A DNA stretch of 64,000 nucleotides from Anisakis pegreffii (GCA_035041965.1 JAPYMA010000122.1:62001-126000), one strand, 5' to 3'. Counted from the first letter of the stretch, positions 51,023 through 63,928 are shown. Notes: generated by a model not told the origin, from the sequence alone. Numbers and translations are program-made.

Positions 51023-52936
51023 CTGTGATCAAAATTAGAAATTTAATAGTTACATGCAATTAGAATACACATCGTAACGTATAGGGAAATATAATACTTC
51101 TGAACAAAGATTCCAAAGTTGACCCAGAATCAGCAGAAACTCGATCAGCTATTACGAGTCTTCCAATCTCATCTAGAGCTGATGACGCGAGGAGTTCACG
51201 TAACAATTCATTGTGTTAGCAGGCAATTTAAGACATAACAACACTCTGAATTGAACTTTTAGTGGTAGAAATTTATCGAATAAATGGTTAGTGAAGGCAG
51301 TTTTGGTGATTGTAGGTAGTGTTAACATACACTCTTCAGGAACACACATCAGCTGGTAATTTTGCCTGCACAGGAACACTTTTTATGAGCTCAGCGAATC
51401 AAACTGATCAATGAGAGGTTTTGTTATCCTTGTTGTGAACGGATGAAACAACTGAAAAAGTTTGTCAAGCAATTGTAGAGACTCAAAAATATCCCTCTGT
51501 TTGAGAAACACTACTGAAGTTCATGACTGATAATGATTAAAGTTTTACGGCAAGAAATTTTGAATGAAAATTAACCCGAATGAAGAGTATGTATCGATCC
51601 GACTAATACTTAACTACATATCACTCATCACAATTTCTCAAACATAAAAATTAGAAAAGCAAACGAAACAGTCAAAAGCATCGATGAGAATGAAAATAAA
51701 TGCAGAGAAGTAAGAAATGCGAATAAAGATGTGTTAAAATTGATGCTAAACAGATTGTTATATTGTTCTTTCAAAAGTATCGTTCAGTGATAAAATTTTA
51801 GATAACGACACTAGGCAACGCAGCAGAGAATGAGACGCGTGGTTGGCGGTTATGACGATGAGTCGTTGCAAAAAAAACGAATCGAGATTGATGTTGCACA
51901 CTCCAAACACTTTCAAAGATGCATTTCATAGGAAATGAGACCAAAAGGGTTGATCGCTCGAAATAATTGGCTTTTCAAATCTAAAAATCCAATACACTTT
52001 ATCGTCACACACTAAAGTAAATCCACCCAAAGTGTTTACGATGAGGAAGCAAACCACTGAATTTTTCTAGTGAGAGGGCATACACATAGATCGTTTAATA
52101 AATCTGTTCGTTTTTCACTGATCGGGATGCATGTTAACGATGTGAACTTACGAACAGAAATGACTGGGACCCTGTAAATGTCAATTTATGAGATGGCTGA
52201 GAAGTTCCGGCTGAATTATTCGCTAACATGAACGACAATTCATGTATTAAGTGCTATCCAAAAATGAAATAGTGGTTGCAAAATTTTTTGGGCCAAGCCT
52301 AACAAAAATAATCGATAGATTATGTTCGTATACAGATAATCGCCTGCAGTTCCTCATGAGGACGTATATATCTTGCAATTTATTGTATGTCATGGAAGCG
52401 ACATCTGCACATTCACGCGATTATACGTCTGAACATCAATCTTTTGCAGAGAATGTGTGCAAGTATGTAAAGCACTTGCATCGAAAAAGTTCAGCGGAAT
52501 ATTTATTCACTTATTCAAATGATGTATGAATGACTTGGTTATGATTGATGGGTGCACCTGTTTTAACGATCTTATCATGAAATAATATAAGTAATTATAG
52601 TGGAATACCCGTACATAGTAATGTTATGTAAATATTATAGCAAATATTGCGTAATGAATATCATTCTATTATGTTCATTGGCAATAAAAGGGGAATAAAC
52701 GAGCGATCATGTGAAACAGTAACTATAATAATCATTATACAAAGCATGTTTGCCCTCGAAAAATACCTGCTCGAAATATATAAATACTTATATTCTATCA
52801 CTCAACATAAGTAATTGACATAACTGAAAATCTGTTGCTTCGAAGGCCGAAAAAATTGCCGAAGAAAGCCATTTTGGTGATCAGTGTCACCTTCCATGCG
52901 AGTATTAAACACTCGTCTATCACATTCAAAGATTAC

Positions 52937-53013
52937 TAAATAATTTATGCAAATGTCGGCATCAACAAACGTCTGCGTACGATCTTTGTATATGCCGACA
53001 AATCGTTTCGAAC
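52937..53013 (-). CDS. Candidate internal exon
   Basis: Seventy-seven nt between gcgttctgcag and TTTA|gtaatc, phase 1 to 0, reading SKRFVGIYKDRTQTFVDADI then CINYL. The other two frames contain stops or lose the donor phase. Some 0.8 kb to the left, a 20-nt segment (52152-52171) also has good splice sites (tttacag and gtaagt). Both could belong to an unidentified leftward gene ending near 50.6 kb. No family was recognised. Confidence 0.25.
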
Positions 53014-53619
53014 CTGCAGAACGCAGTGGGAATATTGCAGTCAAGCATCAAACAGGTGCCGAACTCATATTTATAAGAGTAATATGAGACGATTACTCGA
53101 CTGCATTCAACAGATCTTTAATATGTTTCACTTGAAAATTAGATTTTATGTGATGTCAAACTTCATGTTTTATTGGATTCATTCAAGTGGCTGAATCGGT
53201 GTAATTTTAGTTGGATTGCACTACACCACTGAAGCTTAATAATCCTCTGATAGATACCTATCACAAAGCATATCTTAAGTTCAGTATGATGTCAATTAAC
53301 GAATGACAGTTGTGATGTTGCTAGAAGAATGTAATATTCGACTGGGCATGCGGAATCTGAATACAAAATGCAGATGTAATCCTCAGCAATCGATGTTGCC
53401 ATGACGTTTTATTCTCGACTGAAGAAAAGGAGAATGATTTGTCTTGAAACTGACATTGGATTCGATGTTACTCGGATGTTACGTGCACAACATTGATGAC
53501 AGAACGAACTGAACCAACTCGGAATAACACGTGAAAAGTACTTGATGAATTTTAAGAGTTTTTGCTGCAGAAGAAATGTGCATGAAGGCATTTCGGAGTG
53601 ACCAATGAGCATTAACGTT

Positions 53620-53645
53620 GGGGAGGGAAGGGGAAGGGGTGGGGG
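53620..53645 (+). repeat. G-quadruplex-type tract
   Basis: Five G-runs of length 4, 3, 4, 4 and 5 are separated by loops of 1 to 2 nt (A, AA, AA, T), inside AT-rich DNA. This satisfies the strict G4 pattern with a spare run. The G-rich strand is plus. Confidence 0.85.
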
Positions 53646-56600
53646 CATGGATGTGAATGATATGGAAGAATCAATCATCGACTGGCAGTCGCAGAGCGGA
53701 GAACGACCGCATACACTATCACCTTATTGAGTCCGAATCTCGATTGCGATAACAGCATCTAAGGGTTCACCAGCATTTATGATCATATCATTTACGATTC
53801 ATCAGCACTGATATCACCGCTTCGAGGAAATGCTTTGCATGGTAAGCATTTAATCAATGACACAACTGGAAACGAGCTGTTTGCTGAAGGGATAAACTAA
53901 CACCATCTTTAACAATCCATCAATATATTGCTTTCAACGTTTTATTTCAGCATTTTTGCGATTTTTGTGCACATCCTTTCGACAAAAAGAAAGCATCCGA
54001 ACATCCATCAGCATTTATTATAAAAAAATTCATTAGCCTCAACTGCTAACAAGCATTCCATGCATGTGCTCAGCTTCTTATTTATTCATACTATTGATAA
54101 TAAATTTGGCTGATAATTACTGGATCTCAATCAGCGGATCTCTGTCTCGATGAAATGTACAGCCTTACGCATTTTAAGAAAGTGCTCAATATGCGTATGA
54201 ATATGCTATCTAAAAACAAACTACTAAGAATCCATGCAAATTTCATCTCGATATAGCGTTCAATAACTAAACGATTAGATCACTTTCCGTGAATTTCAAA
54301 CTCTTCTTTTAAAAATTCGAAATGAGGGAATAGGATAGAACCGCAATAAGGAAATACTTTCATATGCAATTTCGCACTTACCATATCGATTGCGTTTATT
54401 AGCTTCTACGAAAATCGATCTACGTAAATGCGAAGATCATTAATATTCAGATCATAAATAATAGCGCGTCGCATGCACATTTCTCAAACGACGAATGCTG
54501 TTATGCAAATGTGACAAAATATGAACGAATCGCACATCTGCATATCCATTATCATCCACATTTCGAACAGAACCCATCCGTAGTGGAGAATTTGAGTGAC
54601 GTGAATAAAAAGTTCTATGAATACACCAAGCATCCGTGGTATTAAGAAATTCATAGCTGTCGTCGTTCCGATGATATTTTCAAGGGACATTTAAATCTTT
54701 CGTTTGTTGACCCAAACATCCGTCTTCTGATTGTTTCACCGATTCTTTCGCCAAAACAACGATAATTTCTTTTCTGAGCAATTCATTGAGAAATGATCGA
54801 TCAATCCCACAAATCATTTACTAACCTTAAAAATGGTGAGTCAATGACGAAAAGAGCTGCTGAATAGTGTCGAATGTTACCCATAATGTAGTGCCACTTG
54901 ATAGAACCAAAATTTTACGAAATAAAAATTGCTTTTAGATTCAATATTGAAAATTTGCAAATTATAAAGGTTTCAACTAGATTTTGCCTAATTGAATGGC
55001 GTCAGGTAATCGTTCTTCACAGAAAATATTTCACGAAAAACTTGTTTACGTTTTTTATGTCCACTTTGTTAATCAGATTCTGAATTAAAATGACAAAAAG
55101 ATTTACGGAGACGAGTGATTAAAACGCTTCAATACTTTTATTAACTTCTCCATACTTTCAATCAGTTTGAACATTGCGATTGCTAGCACAACTAAAAAGA
55201 GCACCGTTATCAACACCACTTTCACAGTTGTTATTATTGTTACTGTTACTATCACCGTTATCAATACTATCATTATTTCCACCGCAGGATTTTGTCCATC
55301 ATATTGCAATTAGCAATTAGTTTCGATTTGGATAGTGCAGCCACTTGTTGAAAATTCGTGATTTGTCATCAAACAAGAAATCAAACGGCCGATCTAGAGA
55401 GAGTAAAGTTGTCCGATCAAAAGCAAAAACTAAACTCAATCCAAAAAAAAACGAACAAAAGGTGCAGAAAGTCAAAAAAAGTCAAATCCTCTACAAATGG
55501 GGATGTGTGTCCATTTGAAAAAACTTGATACAATCAAATGTACAATGTCGCAAAAAAACAGATTATCGCAAAGGTTCATTTCCATTTAGACCCATCAAAA
55601 ACTGGTTTTTCAACAATTGTGCTGAATTGTTCGTTCTCATCTGAAGTGAACTCCTTACTTCAAATCCAATGTACTTAGTTCAGAGAATCAAAAGAAAAAG
55701 TTCTAAAAAAAGGATTTGATGGAACAACGAATAAATCTAATAAATCATCACGTCCAGAACGAAAATTCATTCAATTCATCAACTCAGCACTCAACGCCAT
55801 CTATTTGGAGAAGGCGCATTCGTGATGAATAGAAAGCACTGCATTCAAAAGCTGAAGCTCGCTTAGGTTAGGTTCAACCCTTAACTTCACTGTCATTTAG
55901 CATCGGGGTTAAAAATGACAAAGTGTATACGCAAATCGCACTGTGAAAGTGAATGAAGAGTGATACACAGAGAATTCTAAATATCAAAATAAATCACAAG
56001 CGTATCCTAAACAACACGGATGCACACTCGTATGTGCACTGCGCTTAATGAAAATTACCACGAAACGACAGCTGTCATCAATTAAACACAAAAATAATCA
56101 TTGTTGTTCAAGTTTAGAATTAAAAATGGCACTGATGATTACTAAACATATATTGCTCCCATCTCTGTAAGTAATTTATATGTAGAATTTCATATTTTGC
56201 CATATTAAAGCATAGAAGTTTCTTTCAAAGCAGCGAGGGGAAAGAAGTGGAGAACGACGAGGACAAGTGCAATCAATTCTTACCTAGATCTTCATAGGCA
56301 AAGCAAAAACAAAGCCTGATACACAGCTATAACAAATCACTCCTATGAAACAAATGAGTAAATTGGCAGTGGGAGTACTGTTGAAAAATGTCGATGAGCA
56401 CGACTGTAAAACGTCAACTTAACTGATTCTGAATAATATACGATTACAATACGCGCATAAATATGCGTTTACATCTACAATACAATATCAATCATTACTC
56501 CAAAAAACGTTGCTTTAGTTGCATTACTGCGAAGATGTTACAAACATACTGAATGCAGTGAGGAAACAACATCCTTACTGCGTATTCCTTATGCAAATAT

Positions 56601-57199
56601 GGCAGCTATATGAACGAATATAAGGTGAAAGGTCACAAATGCTATGCAATGTATTGATCTACCTCCTCCATCATCCATCATCTAGCTCACTGACTTGTTC
56701 AGACAAAGACACCACCAACTGAACCCTTTCAGCAGTCATCTTCTACATTAATTATCTTTGGACTAACAAAACAATAGATTTTTGTAGTGCAACTGACGAG
56801 TTACTTTAGGAACGGAAAAATCCGCTGAAATGTGTATTGACTCAGAAACAATCTCGTCTAAACTTTTGTTGTTCAAAGCAAATGAATGATGATAGTGATA
56901 TGCACACTCGTTATCATTAATCACCGATTGAAGGTCACGATAATCCCAACGGACCAAATGCTATGCGCAAATCCGGAAACACATCAATTTCAAAATGTAG
57001 TAAGCATTAAAATACTAATGTGTTCGTTTCGAAGTGCATTTCCACTAAGCATTATGCATCAGTTTGGGTACTTGTGAATTCTCCTCCATTCGAACTGCAC
57101 AAATGCACAAAGATGAAAATCAGTGCAAATGAATATCATTCATGGACAGAAAATGATCACTGAAACTCACGCTTCTTGAATTTCTTCACCACTCGCTAC

Positions 57200-58926
57200 A
57201 TTTTTTTCGCTGCATAACTTTCAGCACAAACCCTCGTTCAACATGAACGACTCCCATAATTAGAGCGGCTCTCATAAGGGGTAAATTACCTCCCGTAAGG
57301 TGTAAGGATGAGAATTGAGGAGGTCGGCATACCAATATTTCGTGCACTTCTTATGTTATGATGGAACGTCATTGTGATGGCGTTTTTTCACTCAGGTATC
57401 TGAATGCGGTTCACTCATGACAACACTCTTGTTTATCCTATTTTCTAAATTTAGTTCGTCTACACCTAGAAAAAAAATCAGTTTGAAGTAGCCACGAGTA
57501 TTCCTTATGTTCTTTAACACATTGGCTGATATCGCTTCTCACGAGCGGAAGGAAATGATTGAATTCTTTGGTGCTGCAAAAAGGATCAATGGTTTGGTGC
57601 GAGACGAGCAAATATTTCTGAATTCATAAAATATTATTCTTCGATGGCACTGAAAAGTTTTTGTGAGCTTTTTAATCAGTGCATATAGTAGGACTTTTGG
57701 TTCGTAAATGAATGTTTTTCAACGAGGTAATTGCTCATTTGTGCCACAGCTATTTGATTTGTGACAAATATGTATTACGCTGTGGTGGATGGTGTGGAAT
57801 TCTAAATTGAAAATTATTGTCTTCATATTTATGAATGAAGCACTTAGGCACGTTGTTGTTTTCAAATGGAAGTATTAAGTCCCTGTAGGGGACGGAGAGG
57901 GGGAGGGGTGGTAATGATGACCTATTAGACCATCGAAGAGGATAATGGAGCTCTTGAGCGTGGGAAGCACTGCACTATTACGTGTGGCACTTGTGATAGT
58001 AATATGTTTTTAGAAAGATTCGCAGATTTCAACTTTAACAGCACTGTTGGCGATCGCAATCAAAAGTCTGAAAAGTGCTAGCTGAAATTGTTCCTAAACT
58101 GATCAACAGTTTTCGCTCGAACTCATTTTGAGTACTCATGATAGCAAATCGTTTTGCTGGATATCTCGCTCTCATTGGTTAGTCGCCCAGCGAAATGCCT
58201 TTATTAGCCACGCAAAGACATTCACTGTTACGACCGAGCACAAATCATACAGATCGCCATGGTTCATAAACGAATAAACCGACTGAACGCATGAGAACAA
58301 CGACAGAAAACATGATCTATGAATAGAACATTTCAATGAACCGTACCGTTTGTTTAGAACATTTACATCAGCGCCTACCAGATGCCTATGTCATGCTACA
58401 TGCTATCTATATGCGTATCAGATCATGTGCAATGATGTGAATAGATTGTACTCTTTAATTACTGTGCTGTGCTTGATCGTCTTATTCGGCGTCTTATTCC
58501 AAATGAAACACTGAAATTCATTACTTACTCTTTCCTTGCCTTCATTCCACTTTTCATCGTATCCTCGCGTGTGAATACCTCAGAATAGATGACCAACTGT
58601 GTTTTTAGAAGTGAAAAAGCGAATCACATGATGACTTCAATGACCCTGAATGAATTGATGATTGCTTTTGTTGCGACAAATGCCACTATGTTTTACTGAT
58701 ACCTAATCTTCATGAATGCAGCAATTTTACTCATTAAGTGATCAGTTCATAATGAATTTGATTGTGAATTTTGCACACACAGTGCTGAAATGCATCTTGA
58801 TGCATGATCTTTTCTGTGGTACGAAAGAGCTCAATCAATTCTTACAGCTCATGAGGGACGATGCCAGCGAATATATTTAAGAACTTACCAAATAATTGTG
58901 ACTACTTCAGACTGATTTTTGCACAG
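57200..58926 (+). other. Possible divergent promoter region and 5' flank, no confident gene
   Basis: The plus strand changes here from A-rich to T-rich. A G-rich stretch lies at 57888-57910. An open plus-strand frame from an acceptor at 57928 to a TAG at 58079 (50 codons, containing HCTITCGTCDSN) has a zinc-binding look but no ATG and no match, so it is left unassigned. Confidence 0.3.
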
Positions 58927-59006
58927 GCGTAGGCGACGTAGAGATACTCAGGAAACAGGATAAAAAGGAGCGTCTCCAGGTGCGAGCCGCCTTTAGATAT
59001 CTGATA
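58927..59006 (+). CDS. Candidate internal exon on the plus strand
   Basis: Eighty nt between tgatttttgcacag and CTGATA|gtgagt. Only one frame is open (phase 1 in, 0 out), reading VGDVEILRKQDKKERLQVRA then AFRYLI. Both splice sites are close to consensus and the piece is much more GC-rich than its flanks. The opening resembles the start of a Ran-binding domain (ERG-GD(V/L)K(I/L)L), but the rest does not follow that family well, so no function is assigned. It lies in the T-rich zone expected for rightward transcription. Confidence 0.33.
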
Positions 59007-59064
59007 GTGAGTGGAAAATACACTATCACAACGGTGTTTCATCAAAACAAAAGAACACCAACTA

Positions 59065-59283
59065 TTAGTTTCTTTCAATCAATCCCCAACGTTCTAGAGA
59101 GACAAAGTCAGCCAATGTATTGAAGAACTTATGAAACATTTGTGACTGAACAGACTTGTTTAGAATCAGATTCTCAATTTCATCTAACGGGCCAGATATC
59201 ATTGGAAACGGTATAATTTTGTCCCCCGGGCCAGAGTTGCCGATGGCTGGCATAGAAGTTAAATGAATGTCGAGCATTGTCAT
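59065..59283 (-). CDS. Small ORF, 72 residues, unrecognised
   Basis: A true ATG at 59283 is followed by 72 codons and a TAA. Eighteen bases upstream is a consensus acceptor, tttttactttcag, suitable for trans-splicing a spliced leader. The protein has a Gly/Pro middle (AIGNSGPGDKIIPFPMISGP), then a predicted amphipathic helix, LDEIENLILNKSVQSQMFHK, and ends LADFVSLERWGLIERN. Alternatively an acceptor inside the ORF (ctatgccag) makes it the last exon of a longer gene. No signal peptide, no family recognised. It runs against the presumed rightward transcription of this end. Confidence 0.3.
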   Translation of the reverse strand: MTMLDIHLTSMPAIGNSGPGDKIIPFPMISGPLDEIENLILNKSVQSQMFHKFFNTLADFVSLERWGLIERN

Positions 59284-60317
59284 TCATTTGACAAGTCATT
59301 TCTGAAAGTAAAAAATGCATATTTTTATTCGATTGACGATCGAATCAAGGTGACAGTGTTATGCTCGGATGCATCTTCCATTTACATTCATTCATTCAGC
59401 ACTTACTCATTTACTGCTCCATTAATAAAATATTATTCGTGGTTAAGCGAATGTCTTCAGTTAAGCTTCTTGTCGTTTGTTCTGCTTTCAACGCCGATAG
59501 TCATTTGTTGCAGGCGAGTATGGCCGAGAACGATTAAATTGAGTGTCTTTTCCGTTAGGTGTTCAATTGTAAGCCAGGAAATGGAGGTTTTTGCCCGCCT
59601 GAGGAACAACCAACATCTTTAACAAACAGAAGGAGTTCCTGTAAGCTGTGACAAGTGCAACTATAATAATAATTTAGATTTCGAGAGGGCAGCCATGAAC
59701 GCTGTGAGAACGAATTTTCCATGTGCTCAAATCATTGACTGTTTATTTCACATCGTTCAATGTACGTGGAAAAGGATTCAAGGTTTGGGTATCAGTAGCT
59801 AGTGGAATATCTCCAAGTTGATGGTAGTGGAATGTATCCAAGCACTCGCATTCGTGTCGTTATCCGATTGAATCCTTATGGATTGGAGCTGTGCAGAGAG
59901 TGCGGAAAAGGCAGCCATTTTTGCCCAAAAATTGTGGAATTTGTAAGAAAAATGTCACAATGACCTTAAGCATCGTCGAGAAATGGCACGGGGCATTTGA
60001 TCAGCGCATGATGATCACGTAACCCACATTATGTCGCCCAGCAAGTCGCTTGCGCAGAGAGCATGCTTCTGAAGAAAACTTCTCGAGTGATCACGTGCTG
60101 CATTTCCTTTTGCACCTATCAGGAATAAGCATCCAAAGGTAATCAGCGATTCACTGTTTAAAGCCGTTTTTGGTCAGAACCAAGAAAATTACTGATGCTG
60201 AGTGTACAATTATTCTATGAATATATTATGAAAGAACTTTCCGCAAGAAATTTCGAAAGAAGGGCTAAAGCATTTGGACAACTCGTGTATGCTTTGGGCT
60301 AATACTCTCGAACGCTC

Positions 60318-60380
60318 ATTAGGCCAAATGTCCTTTAGGCCCAATTTCATTACGCCTATTGTCATTAGTCCAAAAAAACC
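60318..60380 (+). repeat. Diverged relative of the TTAGGC minisatellite
   Basis: Units ATTAGGCCAAATGTC, TTTAGGCCCAATTTC, ATTACGCCTATTGTC and ATTAGTCCAAAAAAA lie in near-15-nt register and are followed by AGTACCG. The array at 47.8 kb ends in the similar GGTACCG, so the two may be copies of one element. Confidence 0.7.
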
Positions 60381-61298
60381 TAGTACCGCGCACTATAGGG
60401 AACTTGATACTTTCATATGTTTGCATTTCATGTTTACAACTGAACTGATTTTGTTTATCAGTTTGATGATTTATTGAATAATTTATCTGTTCCTCACCCA
60501 TCTCTAATCAACAATTTGTTTTCAGTGTTCACATGACTTGCATAGTTTTATTAATTATGCATGTGGTATTGTTTTGTAACTTAATTTTGGAACACCTCAA
60601 ACATTTATCGTAAAGGAAACCCTAAAGTTATCCTTTCCTCCTTTAATTGTTGCGCACAGAATTGGATTTTGGCGCCTAGCTGCCAATGTTTTTTAATCAC
60701 CTTTAGCACTTGTTGTGATGTAATCTGTTTTTTGACACTAACGAGAGGTATTCAGTGATCTAACAAGTGTTGTTCCTGGTGACGCCAGGTATACTGCTGA
60801 TTGATTTGTACATTGATTCAAGCAAAACAGGTAACACTTTTCAATTTTTTCACTTTTAGAAATGGACACTCAAAGAACACAAATCTCTAATTGAACTAGT
60901 GTACTGTGGGGATAGGAGAATTTCGGGGACCCCGTCCCGATTCTTCTCCAGCCAACTGTATCTCAACTGCAACATTTCGTCCCTGATTTTTTTCCGTCCT
61001 CGCGATACACTAAATGCAACATTCTCATTAATATTACTTTAGTGAATCACGGAAAATAGTTAGTGTTTAATTATAGACGTTTCTTTTTTTCGTTCAACTA
61101 AGTGTGCTCGAATCTCATGTATCATGTTTCCGTTTGGGGAAATTTAACAATTTTACAACGCCAAATATTAAGTTTCTCTTGCTGTGTCAGTTGAAGATGT
61201 GATGGACTTTCTCATTTTCGCACAAAAATCAATGTACAACAAATGCACCAAATCACAGCAGTGTCAATGAAGCACACAAAATTAAAAAAGCTTTCCTT

Positions 61299-61315
61299 GG
61301 TAACATGATGTTACC
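61299..61315. repeat. 17-bp palindrome
   Basis: GGTAACAT-G-ATGTTACC, arms of 8 bp. Confidence 0.8.
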
Positions 61316-63065
61316 GCGTATCATGACAGCACCGATCAAATGACACATGCAAATGATGGATGAATAGATGATTAACTGCTCGATTGATTTGCTGACAGAA
61401 TATGCTTTGCATATACAAACACACACCCCTCAGTTCATTCAAAAAATCTCCTCAGAATTTGTCTAATTAGAGAGCGCGGACCATTGTTAGAATTCTGTGG
61501 TGACATATGCAGCTATCGCAGACAAGCATGTCTTATGCGTACATTCATCATAGAATCGTTTGCTGAGATGAATTTGATGTATTTAAAACACTCTTGAAAA
61601 TGTTATTTCTCTCGACTGCACGATTGTCGAAAAAGGTAAACGATATCCTTCTTCGCTAATTCGAGTTGAACGTTCAAGACTTTCACGCTCTAAAGTGACG
61701 AATTTCACCTTCAAAGTGCTTGAAACTATCAGTTTCATCATACAAGCAGTAAGCCAGCTCAGACAATTTTTGTCATAATCTTTCGTTTGCCCTTCACTTT
61801 GTGTGTCAAATCAAGGGCATCATGAATCCTGTGAGCCAAATGCCTAAATGGTTCCGTTACACTTATTCTGTGAGAAGCTTCCATGGATTATAATAACAAG
61901 AGTGGGGTTATATTTTCTTATTTGAAGAGGTCAGGCAACGTTTTGAGTGCGTCGGTAAATAAACTACGGGATAGCATTCTCTCGCTTGTAAGTAATATGG
62001 AACCGCCTCGAGCCATACAAAATGATTGAAGAAATGTTATCAACGTCTAAAAACAAATATGTGGCAAGAAATAATGTAATCAGGATTATGCAGTTGTGCT
62101 TTGAATATTCTGTGGAGGATAAGTGAGGCATTATGAGATATGCATATTTCATACGGGCGTATGTCCATTTCAGTCGTCCTCCACTTATGTTGCTGACGTA
62201 GTTGAGTGTTATTGATTACGGATGTATTCTCAGTTGAATCCTCATCGAACGCAATTTCCAAAACAAGTCATTCTTTCTGACTGCAAAACACTTCGTCAAT
62301 ATGTTACGTCTTATGCAGCAGCAACATGTGAGTTTTTTCGCCTTTTGAAGTTCTTCTCATTATCGGAAAGAAATTGGTGTGTTTGTTGCCGCAGATTTGC
62401 CATTCAAAGAAGAGAATGCCTTTTGAGCCGATGCTTCTCGTTCTTCTAACTTTTCCACACGCAACAATGAACAGTTCAAGCAGTGCTTGTTAAACGCATC
62501 CTCGGTTATGATGCAATTGTTTCATTGTTTTTTAGAGGCTGGTGTTCAGATTTCTCAACCCTTTTCATCTCACCATACATCAGATAACTGATAGATGAAA
62601 ACATGTTGGAGATGCATGCGGAACCTGGACCACCTGTTCAGAAAAAACGTTTAGGTTTCGGTAGAGTAACACGGCCTTTACCAGAAATGGGAAGCATGCG
62701 TCATGCACATGTTCAAAATAAGGACTCTTACATCAGAAACACATACGCTTTTCAAAATCCGTATTTTAAAATATTTTAAAGGACTGAAATTTTGAAGGAT
62801 TTAAAGGATTTGAACGTGCTTTCAGTTAGTCTTATATGATATTATCAATTGATGTCAATAAAGTGGAGTTAACCATGGAAACCAATTTCTTGCGATAAAA
62901 CAAGCCTTTTGAAGATTCATTTAACGAATATGAAGAATTATGAGAAAAACCAATCGGCAACAATTTGCCATCCTCCTCAGTTGTCCTTGATACTTTCCAT
63001 TGCTCCTCCAGGGAGTGATTTCCTATAATGTGAGAACATCTGATTTAGAATGTGCAGTGGTGGTC

Positions 63066-63079
63066 AATAGCGCGCTATT
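63066..63079. repeat. 14-bp perfect palindrome
   Basis: AATAGCGCGCTATT. A partial copy, TAGCGCGATATT, follows about 50 bp later. The block is unusually rich in CGC for this window. Confidence 0.75.
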
Positions 63080-63807
63080 CGCTGTCCAGCTACTAGCGGA
63101 GATATTTTTTTTTCGGTAGCGCGATATTTTTATGGAGCGGAAATCAGTGACGATAACTTCCGCTGCATCATCAACATTCATTGCCATTAGGTTATGTGAC
63201 TTTAAATAGGTTACCTGACAATGCAATGAACGTCCTCCATTTCAGTTTTTGCTAAGAAAGGATATATGATATTAATAGTAAACGATCCAAACTCTCAGAC
63301 GAAAGGCTCAGCATATTGATCTTCTCGGAGGAGAATGAAAAGGCGCAGTGTGGACCGCTGGCACCTGATTGTTTTTCATCTTTGAATTTTGTTTTCATCA
63401 CTTGGTTCTTTTTTTGTTGTTTAGCTTTGTTTTTGTAGTTAACTGGTATTTATTGTGGACGAGATTTTTTGCTATTGAAAGATAAAATAAAATTCTTTTG
63501 GCGTTTCAATGGCATAATGAGGTCTTTTTCCCAGACAAATCAGCAGCACGACTGCAGCCTTTGAAGGAAAATTGGAAAGTAACAATTAGCTGAATAATTT
63601 CGCTATAAAGCGTCTTAGCGAAAGTTACCACTATTTTTTCGATTTGCACCACTTTTAAGGGCTAGTTTTCGCCATATTTTTATCAGTGCTCCTACAAACG
63701 GATTATTTCTAGCAGAATAAAAATGTTTTCCTCAGCGAATTAGCGATAAATGAAGCTAATTTTTTCTGTGGCGTGCACATCACTGAGGACGTACATACGT
63801 ATGGAGT

Positions 63808-63928
63808 AAGGCAAAAAAACTGACACATTTCGAAATGTAATAAAAGCGCAATGGAACGAATATTGAAAAAATCTTTGTTTTAGAAATGACATATCACACC
63901 TAGAAAAGTGTCAGTTTTTTTTGCCCTT
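63808..63928. mobile_element. MITE-like element, about 121 bp
   Basis: The left end AAGGCAAAAAAACTGACAC is the inverse complement of the right end GTGTCAGTTTTTTTTGCC-CTT, except for one extra T and one extra C. Just inside the left end is a 14-bp palindrome, ACATTTCGAAATGT. It has no coding capacity. A target-site duplication is not clear. The termini look like those of non-autonomous DNA transposons. Confidence 0.5.

Larger units (their letters stand above)
51023..57200. other. No confident gene; A-rich plus strand
   Basis: It contains the exon candidates noted, a G-rich tract at 53.62 kb and a degenerate GTTATT/ACCGTT-type repeat near 55.2-55.3 kb. An open frame at 52251-52529 (plus) starts with GTG and matches nothing known to me. 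Confidence 0.45.
59284..63807. other. No confident gene; T-rich plus strand with repeat debris
   Basis: The stretch holds a 119-codon frame (59263-59622 plus) that crosses a good internal acceptor, ttgttgcag at 59512, the minisatellite relative at 60.3 kb and several short palindromes (60.78, 60.93, 61.30, 63.07 kb). No exon chain with matching phases could be built. Confidence 0.4.

Noticed and set aside
59827..60019. 63-codon plus-strand frame and an overlapping minus-strand frame
   Set aside because: Both strands look equally coding and neither has an ATG or a consistent splice pair.
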